DNA from: JBALVT01 sp047612385
Lineage (GTDB): Bacteria; Pseudomonadota; Gammaproteobacteria; Pseudomonadales; Halieaceae
Assembly: GCA_047612385.1 (NCBI GenBank)
Contig: JBLGAR010000003.1
Location: forward strand, 28,606 to 92,605
DNA: 64,000 bases
Direction of reading: 5' to 3'
Shown: positions 52,142 to 61,100 of the stretch, piece by piece
Numbering within the stretch: the stretch's first letter is position 1
How the letters are laid out: every line of letters starts with the position of its first letter
Program-made: the position numbers and the translations under genes
The notes under the pieces: model-generated
The model's database searches: none
Told to the model about the DNA's origin: nothing
Seen by the model: only the letters and a program-made list of their open reading frames with translations

Positions 52142-53361
52142 TGACGGCATATCGTTATCAGGCGTTGAACGTTTCGGGGAAACTCGTGAAAGGCGTTTTA
52201 GAAGGAGATTCTGAACGCCAGGTAAGAATTGCGTTGCGCGGTCAAAGCTTGCGTCCGGTCGAAGTTGGTCTTGCCAATCGGCAGGCGTCCAACAGTGCGG
52301 CAGACAAAATGCGTTTGTTCCAGCCGCGTATCAAGGCGGGTGAGTTCGCTTTGGTGACTCGGCAACTGGCGACGCTGGTGTCCGCCAATTTACCCTTGGA
52401 TGAGTGTTTACAGGCGGCGGCGGAACAAACTCGCAAGCCTCGTATCAAGGGCATGTTATTGCAGGTTCGGTCCCGCGTTGCCGAGGGCCATACGCTGGCC
52501 TATGCCATGGGCGAGTTTCCCCAGGTCTTTAGCGAAATGTATCGCGCCATGGTGAATGCTGGAGAGCATGCGGGGTTTTTAGGTCCGGTGCTGGAACAGC
52601 TCGCCGACTATAGCGAACAGCGCCAGTACACTCAGCAGAAACTCAAGATGGCGATGATTTACCCGATTATTCTCGTGTTTGTCGCTATTGCTGTCGTCAC
52701 CTCACTGATGGTTTTTGTTGTTCCAGAGCTAGTGGGAATATTTGCGCACAGCAAAGCTGAGCTGCCGTTGCTGACTCGCGGGCTTATCGCCAGTAGCGAC
52801 TTTTTGCGCGACTATGGGTTATGGCTGTTCCTGGGAATTGTTGCGCTTGTGTTGGTCGCTCGGCGAGCGCTACAGAATTCTTCCCGGAAGAAACGCTGGC
52901 ACGCAATACTACTTGCTACGCCAGGTATTTCTGGATTGGTGACAGCGATGGATACCGCACGATTTGCCTCTACCTTAAGTATTCTAATGGCCAGCGGTGT
53001 GCCGCTGTTAGATTCACTGCGTATTGCGGGGCAAGTTCTCACCAATTTAGTGCTGCGGGATGAAAGTCAGGTCGTGGCTGAGCGCGTTCAGGAAGGTAGT
53101 AGTTTGCATCGCGCACTCCAGCACAGCGGTCGTTTTCCACCGATGATGGTTCATATGGTGGCCAGTGGTGAGACCAGCGGTGAACTTGAAACCATGTTGG
53201 AACGCTCAGCTACCAATCAGGAACGTGAACTTGAAATGACGCTGGGTACTGTGATGAGTATCTTTGAACCCCTAATGGTGGTGGTGATGGGGGGGCTGGT
53301 GTTGACGATTGTGTTGGCCGTGCTGCTGCCTATTTTCGATCTAAATACGATGGTGAAATAA
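52141..53361 (+). CDS. gspF: GspF, type II secretion inner-membrane platform protein
   Basis: The 406-residue protein has two T2SSF domains (about residues 68-190 and 272-390) and three membrane helices, the last in VVVMGGLVLTIVLAVLLPIF. FALVTRQLATLVSANLPLDE and FASTLSILMASGVPLLDSLR show the internal repeat. It is homologous to PilC. The start is GTG 52141, overlapping the gspE stop by one base. Confidence 0.96.
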   Translation: MTAYRYQALNVSGKLVKGVLEGDSERQVRIALRGQSLRPVEVGLANRQASNSAADKMRLFQPRIKAGEFALVTRQLATLVSANLPLDECLQAAAEQTRKPRIKGMLLQVRSRVAEGHTLAYAMGEFPQVFSEMYRAMVNAGEHAGFLGPVLEQLADYSEQRQYTQQKLKMAMIYPIILVFVAIAVVTSLMVFVVPELVGIFAHSKAELPLLTRGLIASSDFLRDYGLWLFLGIVALVLVARRALQNSSRKKRWHAILLATPGISGLVTAMDTARFASTLSILMASGVPLLDSLRIAGQVLTNLVLRDESQVVAERVQEGSSLHRALQHSGRFPPMMVHMVASGETSGELETMLERSATNQERELEMTLGTVMSIFEPLMVVVMGGLVLTIVLAVLLPIFDLNTMVK

Positions 53362-53364
53362 ATT

Positions 53365-53814
53365 ATGAATGTTCGAACTAAAACACAGAGCGCACAGACT
53401 GGATTTTCGTTGGTTGAAATTCTAGTGGTGCTGGTGATTATGGGGCTGCTGATCAGCATCGTTGCTCCCACGGTTCTCAACACGGCGGATGACGCGCGTG
53501 TTCAGAAGGTCTATGCGGATTTCAAGTCCATTGAAACCTCCTTGAAAATTTACCGTCTGGACAACTTTGTTTATCCCAGTTCGGAGCAGGGCCTGGAAGC
53601 GCTGGTAGAAGCGAGCACCATCGATCCAGAACCGAGAAATTTTAAACGCGGTGGCTATCTACCCGAAGTCCCTCTAGACCCTTGGGGACAACCTTACTTG
53701 TATCTCAGCCCGGGAGAAAATAGCGAGGTTGATATTTACAGCCTGGGCTTGGATGGTGTATCAGGTGGCGAGGGACAAAATAGCGATATTGGTAACTGGG
53801 CTGAGACACAGTAA
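53365..53814 (+). CDS. gspG: GspG, major pseudopilin
   Basis: The 149-residue prepseudopilin has a 13-residue leader ending in Gly, then FSLVEILVVLVIMGLLISIV with Glu at mature position 5. LDNFVYPSSEQGLEALVEA and GYLPEVPLDPWGQPYLY are the family core, followed by an Asp/Gly-rich C-terminal calcium-site region (LGLDGVSGGEGQNSDIGNW). PilD is the expected processing enzyme. It starts 3 nt after gspF. Confidence 0.97.
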   Translation: MNVRTKTQSAQTGFSLVEILVVLVIMGLLISIVAPTVLNTADDARVQKVYADFKSIETSLKIYRLDNFVYPSSEQGLEALVEASTIDPEPRNFKRGGYLPEVPLDPWGQPYLYLSPGENSEVDIYSLGLDGVSGGEGQNSDIGNWAETQ

Positions 53815-53821
53815 ATCGCCG

Positions 53822-54406
53822 ATGATCGATTCCGCCCAACGAGGCTTTAGCCTGCTGGAGCTTCTTGTCGCTCTGTTTGTTGTGGTCATCGTTACCTCCC
53901 TAGTGAGTTTGAATGTGAACACGGGTGGACAAGACATACAGTTGGAGTCGAAAGTACGCAGTCTCGCCGATATTTCCTCCTATGCTTTGGATGAAGCGCA
54001 ACTCAGTGGTATCGATATGGGGCTGCTAATAGAGCTTGACGCGAGGGGAGCCGATTCGCTCTATCGCTATTCCTGGTGGGAGCGTGGTCGGCAACGCTGG
54101 ATTCTATCCGCCCAGGACTCCGAGGTTTTTGACGCGGGCCAGTTTCCGCCCGACGTTGAATTGGAACTGGAATTGGAAGATCTACCGGTTACGGATTTGA
54201 CAACACCTCCCGATCCTAACGACCCGATACCGCAGATTGTTTTTTACTCAAGCGGTGAAACAAGCCCAGGCCAAATTGAGTTTCGGCGGCGTCAAACGGG
54301 AGATATCCTGTGGATATTGGAATGGGATTTGATCGGTCGTTTTTCGGCGCTGCTGCGTGGTGAACCACTGCCCGAAGAGGATGACCGTGACTCCAACAGA
54401 TTCTAA
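53822..54406 (+). CDS. gspH: GspH, minor pseudopilin
   Basis: The 194-residue product begins MIDSAQRGFSLLELLVALFV, with an 8-residue leader ending in Gly and Glu at mature position 5. The rest is poorly conserved, as usual for GspH, and includes a Pro/Asp-rich loop (LTTPPDPNDPIPQ). The frame is open upstream to 53729 inside gspG, but ATG 53822 gives the proper short leader. It overlaps gspI by about 20 nt. Confidence 0.9.
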   Translation: MIDSAQRGFSLLELLVALFVVVIVTSLVSLNVNTGGQDIQLESKVRSLADISSYALDEAQLSGIDMGLLIELDARGADSLYRYSWWERGRQRWILSAQDSEVFDAGQFPPDVELELELEDLPVTDLTTPPDPNDPIPQIVFYSSGETSPGQIEFRRRQTGDILWILEWDLIGRFSALLRGEPLPEEDDRDSNRF

Positions 54407-54818
54407 GGGCTTTACCCTGATTGAGGTGATGGTGGCCCTTGCTGTGGTGGCCGTTGCCCTACCTGCCCTCATGTTAACGCTAAATCAGCAGATAGATGGC
54501 ACCGCTTACATACGGGACAAATCATTGGCCAATATCGTTGCGGCAAACAAGCTGGAGGAGATTCGCCTTATAGCGAAAGCTACCCGCAAATTGCCTTCTG
54601 GTGAGGGCAGTGGTGTGCGGGAATTAGCCGATAGGCAATGGTATTGGTGGCGCGAGAGCACTCCACAGCCTGACAATCCCAATTTTTATCGGATCGAAAT
54701 TAGCGTAGCCCAGGCGGAAGAACTGATCGATGAGCCTTTGATAACCCTGGTTGCCTTCATGTCAGCAGACTTCAAACTGGATGAACTTAAGGGCGGAAGT
54801 GGGGACGGTGGTGGTTAG
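54387..54818 (+). CDS. gspI: GspI, minor pseudopilin
   Basis: GspI forms the pseudopilus tip with GspJ and GspK. From GTG 54387 the product has 143 residues and starts with a short leader before GFTLIEVMVALAVVAVALPA; TYPE hallmarks such as ANKLEEIRLI follow. GTG 54387 is preferred because GAAGAGG (54374-54380) lies six bases before it; ATG 54381 directly abuts that site. It overlaps gspJ by about 11 nt. Confidence 0.92.
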   Translation: MTPTDSKGFTLIEVMVALAVVAVALPALMLTLNQQIDGTAYIRDKSLANIVAANKLEEIRLIAKATRKLPSGEGSGVRELADRQWYWWRESTPQPDNPNFYRIEISVAQAEELIDEPLITLVAFMSADFKLDELKGGSGDGGG

Positions 54819-55461
54819 CCGGGCTCGAGGCTTTACTCTGATTGAGGTGCTGGTTGCACTGGCGATCACCGCCTTTGTAGCGAGCATTTCCTATGCCAGC
54901 TTGTCTTCGGTTCTGCTGGGAGTAGAAAGTAGTCGGTCTGCCGCGGATCGCACTCATGAAATCAATCGAGCCTGGATGATTATTACCAGAGACCTGAGGC
55001 AGTTTTCCCCGCGCCCGATTCGCGATGAGTTTGGCGAAGAGGAGCCTGCCATGGTAGGAGGCGAGGCAGCGAGGTTCCTGCTCAGCTTTACTCGGGCGGG
55101 TTGGCACAATCCGCTGGGGCAGCAGCGCAGCAATTTGCAGCGAGTGAATTATCTTGTAGAAGACGGCGCTCTGTGGCGAGAGAGTTATGCCGTTCTCGAC
55201 AGGGCCAATAACAGCACACCTAGCAGAGTTAGATTGCTGGAGGGAGTCGATTATCTCGAGCTGGGTTTTCTTTCGTCCTTGGGCTCTGTTCAGACACTCA
55301 GCGATCGGGTCACCCTGGATACTGCAAACTGGTCCGAGAACTGGCTGGTCGATACCAGTGTGTTCGGTGCAACACTGGCGCCCCCGGCAGCCCTTGAGCT
55401 GCGATTGCGGCTGGATGACCTGGGCGAAATCAGGCGGCTTTATGCTCTTCCCACGCTCTAG
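54808..55461 (+). CDS. gspJ: GspJ, minor pseudopilin
   Basis: The 217-residue product has a short leader ending in RARG, then FTLIEVLVALAITAFVASIS. WMIITRDLRQFSPRPIRDEF and the later LDYLELGFLS-like region (GVDYLELGFLSSLG) are typical. The start is GTG 54808 or GTG 54811, both within the gspI 3' end, with a GGAAGTGGGG purine stretch just upstream. The 3' end overlaps gspK by 20 nt. Confidence 0.92.
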   Translation: MVVSRARGFTLIEVLVALAITAFVASISYASLSSVLLGVESSRSAADRTHEINRAWMIITRDLRQFSPRPIRDEFGEEEPAMVGGEAARFLLSFTRAGWHNPLGQQRSNLQRVNYLVEDGALWRESYAVLDRANNSTPSRVRLLEGVDYLELGFLSSLGSVQTLSDRVTLDTANWSENWLVDTSVFGATLAPPAALELRLRLDDLGEIRRLYALPTL

Positions 55462-56524
55462 GAGGCCCACTGCCAGCCATCAGCGAGGTGCCGCTCTAGT
55501 TGTTGCTCTATTGGTGTTCGCGCTCTGTACGGCCCTTATCGTGGCGATGAAGCGCGAGTTCACCCTCTTCTATCAACGTGGCTCCAACGTATTTGTGGCC
55601 GAGCAGGCCTATTCCTATTTACTGGGTGCAGAAGAGCTGGCTTCTCTGGCGCTTCAGATCGATTTTGATCAGGATAAGACTCGCGAGCGTCCTCGCGATG
55701 ATCTCACTGAATTCTGGTCTGCCGATGCGATTCCCTATCCCATTGATCGCTATAGTTCAGTTGCGGGGGAACTGGAGGATTTACAGGGGCGATTTAACCT
55801 CAATTGGCTGGGCGTGGTTGGCGGCAGCGCCAATCCTGCCAATCCAGGAGTACTCCAATACACGGTGGCACAGCAGCGTTTCATTCGCCTGCTACAGGCA
55901 TTACCCTCGGTGGAAGTTGGCGAGGTTGAGGCGAAAGCAATAACGGACGCTATTAGAGATTGGATAGACGCGGACAGCGTTAGCTTGGGCAATGGCGCAG
56001 AGGATGATTTTTATTTTTCCCAAACACCACCCTACCGAGCCGCGAACCGGTTGATGGTTAGTGTTAGTGAGTTGCGAGCGGTGGCGAATATCACACCGGA
56101 AATCTATACGGCGCTTGCACCTTGGGTCAGTGCTCTGCCGGATAATGTTTCTTTAAATATTCACACCGCGCCGCCGATTTTATTGCGTACTATTAATGAG
56201 GATGGCAACTATCAGCCTCTGAGCGAAGCTGATGGTCAAAATTTGTTTGAGTATCGCTGTGAGACTGAGTTTGAGGATGTAGCGAACTTTCTTGAAAACC
56301 CGGTTTTTAGCGGTAAAGTGCCCAAGGATATGGGGAAAGATTTGGGAGAAACCTCCAGCTTTTTCCTGCTGGCCGCACAAGCTGAAGTTGCCGAGCGGCA
56401 GGTGCGCTTGTACAGTGTGCTGGAACGCAATGATAGAGCCATAAAGGTCGTGGCAAGAGCTAGTGGCAGTTTGTATACACAGCTCGACCGATCGGAGATT
56501 CAAAAGTGCAAGATAGAGTTGTAG
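55442..56524 (+). CDS. gspK: GspK, pseudopilus tip protein
   Basis: From ATG 55442 the product has 360 residues. It begins with a basic leader and QRGAALVVALLVFALCTALI; GspK lacks the usual Glu5 of pseudopilins, and that is so here. LEDLQGRFNLNWL, AITDAIRDWIDAD and YRAANRLMVSVSELRAVANI are the conserved K blocks. The frame is open far upstream inside gspJ, but only this Met gives a proper leader. It overlaps gspL by 19 nt. Confidence 0.93.
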   Translation: MLFPRSRRPTASHQRGAALVVALLVFALCTALIVAMKREFTLFYQRGSNVFVAEQAYSYLLGAEELASLALQIDFDQDKTRERPRDDLTEFWSADAIPYPIDRYSSVAGELEDLQGRFNLNWLGVVGGSANPANPGVLQYTVAQQRFIRLLQALPSVEVGEVEAKAITDAIRDWIDADSVSLGNGAEDDFYFSQTPPYRAANRLMVSVSELRAVANITPEIYTALAPWVSALPDNVSLNIHTAPPILLRTINEDGNYQPLSEADGQNLFEYRCETEFEDVANFLENPVFSGKVPKDMGKDLGETSSFFLLAAQAEVAERQVRLYSVLERNDRAIKVVARASGSLYTQLDRSEIQKCKIEL

Positions 56525-57711
56525 TTCGTCTTATCGAAGACCAATTGGTCTGGTACCCGCCGGGTATGAACACCGGTGCTCAGAGCTTGGGGCTCGAAGA
56601 CGCTTTGGATCGTCTGTTACTGATGGCGGCTGAACCTCGCGCAAATCTTTGCTTCGCGGCTCCCGGTACTGATGTCACTTTATTGAGAGTAGAATTTAGT
56701 CAAGCTGAAAAAAAGCATATCAACAAGGCGTTGCCGTTCGCCCTCGAAGAACAATTGGTGTCGGATATAGACGATCTACACTTTTCCACGCAGCTACTTG
56801 ATCAAAGTACTTTATGCGCAGCCATTTGCGATAAGCAAAAGATGGGTGAGTGGCAAGAAATCCTGGCTTATATCCCCAATCTTAATCAGTGGATCCCCGA
56901 AGCGCAGCTACTGCCATGGGAAGAGGGGCAATGGACAATTGTCCTAGAGGAAAACTACGCTCTTGTCCGCTCGGGTGCATGCGAGGGGTTTAGCGTCGAG
57001 CGGAGCTCCCTGGCAAATATGTTGCAAGCACTGGTGCATGAGACGCAAGAGATGCCCTCGGCGGTTGTGGTCTACGGTCAAGATCAAAATATTGAAAAGG
57101 TATTGCTGCCCGATTCCTTGATTGAACTGATGCAGTGGCGCCATGGAGACTTTAGAACAGCCATGATGTTGGCGCAGGACAACAATCCAGCGGTCAACTT
57201 ACTTCAGGGCGCGTTTGGTCAGCGTCTTCCTTTACAGCGCTGGTGGCGAGAATGGCGTTTGGTTGCCGCTGTATTTTTCGGCGCTTTTTGCCTTCAGCTC
57301 ATTGCCGGTTATGCGAATTTCCTCAGTCTTGAACAACAAAATATTGCCCTGCGACAGGAAGCGGAAAAAAGTGCTCGGCAGGTTTTCCCTCGCGGCGTGC
57401 TTAACCAGCCAGAAAAACAGATCGAGCGAGAGCTGAACTCTCTTAAAGGTACAGCCCAGTCCAGCGGTTTTGTTCATTTGATCAGTCGGGTGGGCGAAGT
57501 TGTCGCCAAGAAGCCCGGTGCGCGCATTGACAGTATCAACTACAACGACAAGGGAGACGAGATGCGCATTAATCTCACAGCTAAAAACTATGAGGATGTC
57601 GAGGCAATCCGCACGGCGATGACCAACCTTGGTCTGCAGGCAGTGATGGAAAATAGCAACGCGCAAGGTGACCAAGTGCGCGCGAGATTGAGAGTGGGAG
57701 CGAAGTCGTGA
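56506..57711 (+). CDS. gspL: GspL, type II secretion inner-membrane protein
   Basis: GspL holds GspE at the membrane. The 401-residue product has an actin-like cytoplasmic domain (about residues 1-240; EKKHINKALPFALEEQLVSD is the recognisable block), one membrane helix (LVAAVFFGAFCLQLIAGYAN, about 251-270) and a periplasmic ferredoxin-like domain (LISRVGEVVAKKPGARIDSI). The start is GTG 56506 inside gspK; the stop overlaps gspM by 4 nt. Confidence 0.92.
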   Translation: MQDRVVVRLIEDQLVWYPPGMNTGAQSLGLEDALDRLLLMAAEPRANLCFAAPGTDVTLLRVEFSQAEKKHINKALPFALEEQLVSDIDDLHFSTQLLDQSTLCAAICDKQKMGEWQEILAYIPNLNQWIPEAQLLPWEEGQWTIVLEENYALVRSGACEGFSVERSSLANMLQALVHETQEMPSAVVVYGQDQNIEKVLLPDSLIELMQWRHGDFRTAMMLAQDNNPAVNLLQGAFGQRLPLQRWWREWRLVAAVFFGAFCLQLIAGYANFLSLEQQNIALRQEAEKSARQVFPRGVLNQPEKQIERELNSLKGTAQSSGFVHLISRVGEVVAKKPGARIDSINYNDKGDEMRINLTAKNYEDVEAIRTAMTNLGLQAVMENSNAQGDQVRARLRVGAKS

Positions 57712-58181
57712 AGGACTGGTTTGCCAGCTTTAATCAAAGAGAGCAATTGAGTCTGGTCTTGTTACTTGGCGCTGTTATCTGCTATTTGCTTTATTTTGTT
57801 GTGTGGGCTTCGTTGGCTCAAAAACAATCTGATATGACAGAGCGCAATGTCATTGCGGCGGCGACCTTACAGCGTGTGGACTCGATGTCATCGGAAATTC
57901 TCAGATTGCGAGATTCGGGTGGAGCGGTCAACAAAAAACGCAACCTGATCTCGCTCATCAATCGATCGACCGCAGCACTGTCGTTACCAGTGACTCGCCT
58001 GCAGCCCAATAGTCGGGGCGAGATTCAGGTTCGGCTGGAGAACGCCTCCTTTGATGACATGTTGAAATGGTTGCACGAGATGGAATATGCCCAGGGGCTT
58101 TTGGTACTGGAAGCGTCTTTTACGCAATCCTCGGCGCCTGGTCGGGTTAACGCCAGTATTAGAATCGCACAGGGGGGTTGA
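57708..58181 (+). CDS. gspM: GspM, type II secretion inner-membrane protein
   Basis: The 157-residue bitopic protein begins MKDWFASFNQREQLSLVLLL and has one membrane helix (about residues 15-38), then a periplasmic ferredoxin-like domain that pairs with GspL (FDDMLKWLHEMEYAQGLLVL). GTG 57708 shares four bases with the gspL stop. Sequence conservation is low but length, topology and place are diagnostic. Confidence 0.9.
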   Translation: MKDWFASFNQREQLSLVLLLGAVICYLLYFVVWASLAQKQSDMTERNVIAAATLQRVDSMSSEILRLRDSGGAVNKKRNLISLINRSTAALSLPVTRLQPNSRGEIQVRLENASFDDMLKWLHEMEYAQGLLVLEASFTQSSAPGRVNASIRIAQGG

Positions 58182-58184
58182 GAG

Positions 58185-58937
58185 GTGTCGCCTATTCGCA
58201 TTGGCCGCATCGGCATCGCCGTATCCGTTTTATTGCTCCTCATTCTCGTCATTAATGCTCCCGCCAGACTCATTGGATATTTTGTGGCGTCAGACGTATT
58301 GGTGATACAGGGTTTTAGTGGCACCCTCTGGCGGGGCAGGGCTGCTCGCTCTGCAGTGGCTGTCGGTCACGGGTATCTTCATTTGGGGGCTGTTAGATGG
58401 AAACTCTCAGCTGTTTCACTGTTGGGTTTGTCCCCAAAAGTATCACTGAGCAGCCGCTGGGGTGCCCAGACAGTTTCTGGTCAAGTCATTTACCGAAATG
58501 AGCAGAGTTTTGACCTTGCCGACATTGAGGCCAGATTGTCGGCTAACTTACTCGGACAAATCTCTCCTCTGGCTGTTAAAGGTGATTTTTTAATTCAGAT
58601 AACGGCTTTGAAAGTGCGTGAGGGTTTGCCGGTATCAGGTCGCGGTAGAGTGGTTTGGGAAAATGCAACCTGGACTTCTTCGCAAGGTCCTGTTCCGCTG
58701 GGTAGCTACGCTGTGGACTTTGCACAATCCCAAGATCAGGCTTTGGTCGGCGAGGTGGTTACCATCGCTGGGCCCGTCGATGCATCGGGTCAGTTTGAGC
58801 TGCTGGGGAGAAGTTATTCGCTCGGTGTATTAGTCACCTCGGAGACGGGGCTCGACGCGCAATTGCAAGAATCGCTTTCCCTACTTGCGCAGCCGCTAGA
58901 AGACGGTTATCGAATACAACTTAAAAGCGAATTTTAA
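58185..58937 (+). CDS. gspN: GspN, type II secretion accessory protein
   Basis: The 250-residue product has one N-terminal membrane helix (VSVLLLLILVINAPARLIGY) and a beta-rich periplasmic part with GFSGTLWRGRA and VSGRGRVVWENATW, which resemble the family. GspN is present only in some T2SS operons and its job is not settled. It starts at GTG 58185, 3 nt after gspM, and closes the operon; no prepilin peptidase gene follows. Confidence 0.85.
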   Translation: MSPIRIGRIGIAVSVLLLLILVINAPARLIGYFVASDVLVIQGFSGTLWRGRAARSAVAVGHGYLHLGAVRWKLSAVSLLGLSPKVSLSSRWGAQTVSGQVIYRNEQSFDLADIEARLSANLLGQISPLAVKGDFLIQITALKVREGLPVSGRGRVVWENATWTSSQGPVPLGSYAVDFAQSQDQALVGEVVTIAGPVDASGQFELLGRSYSLGVLVTSETGLDAQLQESLSLLAQPLEDGYRIQLKSEF

Positions 58938-58992
58938 AAGTCGGGCGACATAAACGGATAATTTTTTTCAGCTTTCCTATCAACGATTATCG

Positions 58993-58998
58993 TATAAT
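58993..58998 (+). promoter_or_regulatory. Candidate -10 element of the rubredoxin gene
   Basis: A perfect TATAAT lies 51 nt upstream of the rubredoxin ATG in the 112-bp gap after gspN. No good -35 box is seen at 16-18 bp. A separate promoter fits the change of function from secretion to electron transfer. Confidence 0.45.
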
Positions 58999-59049
58999 TT
59001 CCGGTCTAGAATACCAACCACATCGAACATTACGGAGTAAGACTGAACC

Positions 59050-59223
59050 ATGAGTGATTTTAAGAAATATGAGTGTGTTATTTGCGGCTTTATTTATGAC
59101 GAAGCCGAGGGCTTACCCGATGATGGCTTTCCGGCAGGAACACTTTGGGCCGATATCCCCGAAGACTGGGAATGCCCCGATTGCGGTATTTCCAAAACTG
59201 ATTTTGATTTACTAGAAGAGTGA
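59050..59223 (+). CDS. rubA: Rubredoxin
   Basis: The 57-residue protein is a one-iron electron carrier. The FeS4 ligands are Cys9/Cys12 (YECVICGFIYDEAEG) and Cys42/Cys45 (WECPDCGISKTDF), with the conserved aromatic residues Tyr7, Tyr16, Trp33 and Trp40. In aerobic proteobacteria rubredoxin commonly feeds alkane hydroxylases or peroxide-detoxifying enzymes; no such partner is next to it here. The stop overlaps the region of the next gene's first possible start. Confidence 0.95.
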   Translation: MSDFKKYECVICGFIYDEAEGLPDDGFPAGTLWADIPEDWECPDCGISKTDFDLLEE

Positions 59224-59228
59224 TTCCA

Positions 59229-61001
59229 ATGGAACAGCGCTTGGTCCGTGTCAGGCAGCTGATGAAAAGCGCCGGGTATGACGCACTGATCGTACCCCGT
59301 GCGGACGAGTACCTTGGAGAATATATTCCAGCCCACAATGAACGCCTGCAATGGATCTCGGGATTCAACGGATCTGCTGGCGTAGTTGTAATACTGCAGG
59401 ACACGGCGGCAATCTTTACCGATGGACGGTATACCGTTGCGGTTCGCCAGGAAGTGTCAGCGGATTCCTTCCAATATCACCATCTCATCAACGAACCGCA
59501 TTTGCCATGGTTGAAAAATCAATTGCCCGAGGGAAGTCGTGTGTCCTATGATCCGCGATTGCACTCGCTGGTTTGGCAGCGCGAGGCCGTGCGGATTCTG
59601 GGCGGTGGAGGGCTAGAATTGATAGCCGATACCGATAACCTGATTGATCGTAGTTGGGATGATCGGCCCGCAGCCAATATCGGCAAAGCGATATTGTTGG
59701 GTGAACAATACACGGGCGAAAGCAGTTTCGATAAACGGCGCAGAATCGCCGAAGCAGTAGCGCACATTGGAGCGGACGCCGCTTTGATTTTTGCTCCCGA
59801 TTCAGTGAGCTGGTTGTTGAACATCCGCGGAACGGATATTCCGTGTCTACCTATCGTTCAGAGTTTTGCCGTACTGGGAGTCGATGGCTCGGTGGTATTA
59901 CTTGTCGACCCCGGCAGGATACCCCAGGGCTTTGCCGACCATGTTGGTGAAGGCGTTGAAGTGGTAGCTGAATCCAGTGCACAGGAAATCTTCCAGCGAT
60001 ACAAAGGGAAAACTATGCTCGCTGACCCGAGCGCTTGCAACGCCTGGACACAGCTGCTGTTAGCCGAGTGCGGGGCCACGCTGATATCACGTGAAGATCC
60101 TGTGCTGTTGCCCAAGGCGTGCAAGAACAGTGTCGAAATTGAGGGAACCCGTGCTGCTCATATTCGCGATGCGGTCGCGGAGGTGAAGTTTCTGGCTTGG
60201 CTGGATTCCGAGGTTGCGAAGGGGAACCTCTATGATGAATCGGTTCTAGCCGACAAGCTTCTCTCGTTCCGGCAGCTCGCGCCTGAGTTTAAGGACAGCT
60301 CTTTCGACACTATTTCAGCCACCGGCGCCAATGCGGCCATGTGTCATTACAATTTTCGCAACGGTCTACCAGGGCAGATGGAAATGGGCTCGGTCTATCT
60401 TGTCGATAGCGGCGCGCAATACCCCGATGGCACTACCGACATTACTCGAACGATTGCTATCGGCGACCCCGGTGATGACGTAAGGCGAATGTACACTCTG
60501 GTCTTAAAAGGTCATATCGCATTGGCGCAGGCTCGATTTCCCCATGGAACCACGGGCACACAGCTAGACGTGTTAGCCAGACAATTTCTGTGGCGGGAGG
60601 GCTTTGATTACGATCATGGCACCGGCCATGGCGTTGGGTCATTTCTCAGCGTCCACGAAGCTCCCCAGCGTATTAGCAAAGCCAGCAGCACCGTTGCTCT
60701 TTGTTCTGGAATGATCATCAGTAATGAACCGGGATACTATCGAGAGGATGGTTTCGGTATTCGCTGTGAAAATTTGGTGGTGGTTCGCGACGTGAAAGAA
60801 GAGCAAACAGAGACTGCTCTTTTAGAATTCGAAACAATCACCCTGGTACCATTTGACAATCGCTTGTTGGTGTCAGAACTGCTCACACCGGCAGAGCGTG
60901 AATGGCTGAACGCCTATCATGATCGCGTTCGCGACACGCTAGAGCCGTTGTTGGATGGGGATGATCTCAAGTGGTTACTGGCGGTCACGAAAGCCGTTTA
61001 G
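59229..61001 (+). CDS. pepP: M24B Xaa-Pro aminopeptidase
   Basis: The 590-residue protein removes N-terminal residues before proline. It has the three-domain long form of the APP1 type rather than the 440-residue E. coli PepP. The dinuclear metal ligands are visible in the pita-bread domain: VDSGAQYPDGTTDITRTIA (two Asp), GTGHGVGSFLSVHE (His), NEPGYYREDGFGIRCENLVV (two Glu). ATG 59229 is preferred, with GAAGAG eight bases upstream; a GTG at 59220 overlaps rubredoxin and would add three residues. Confidence 0.95.
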   Translation: MEQRLVRVRQLMKSAGYDALIVPRADEYLGEYIPAHNERLQWISGFNGSAGVVVILQDTAAIFTDGRYTVAVRQEVSADSFQYHHLINEPHLPWLKNQLPEGSRVSYDPRLHSLVWQREAVRILGGGGLELIADTDNLIDRSWDDRPAANIGKAILLGEQYTGESSFDKRRRIAEAVAHIGADAALIFAPDSVSWLLNIRGTDIPCLPIVQSFAVLGVDGSVVLLVDPGRIPQGFADHVGEGVEVVAESSAQEIFQRYKGKTMLADPSACNAWTQLLLAECGATLISREDPVLLPKACKNSVEIEGTRAAHIRDAVAEVKFLAWLDSEVAKGNLYDESVLADKLLSFRQLAPEFKDSSFDTISATGANAAMCHYNFRNGLPGQMEMGSVYLVDSGAQYPDGTTDITRTIAIGDPGDDVRRMYTLVLKGHIALAQARFPHGTTGTQLDVLARQFLWREGFDYDHGTGHGVGSFLSVHEAPQRISKASSTVALCSGMIISNEPGYYREDGFGIRCENLVVVRDVKEEQTETALLEFETITLVPFDNRLLVSELLTPAEREWLNAYHDRVRDTLEPLLDGDDLKWLLAVTKAV

Positions 61002-61100
61002 TCCAGGGCACATGTCTGGCTCCGCTGTATGCCTCGTGTGATTTGTGTAGGCTGTGTCCAGTAGACAACGCCAATAAAGATAATTAGTGGAGGTTCAGTT

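Noticed and set aside
55187..55441. Long N-terminal extension of gspK
   Set aside because: It is gspJ read in another frame; a pseudopilin-type leader starts only at ATG 55442.
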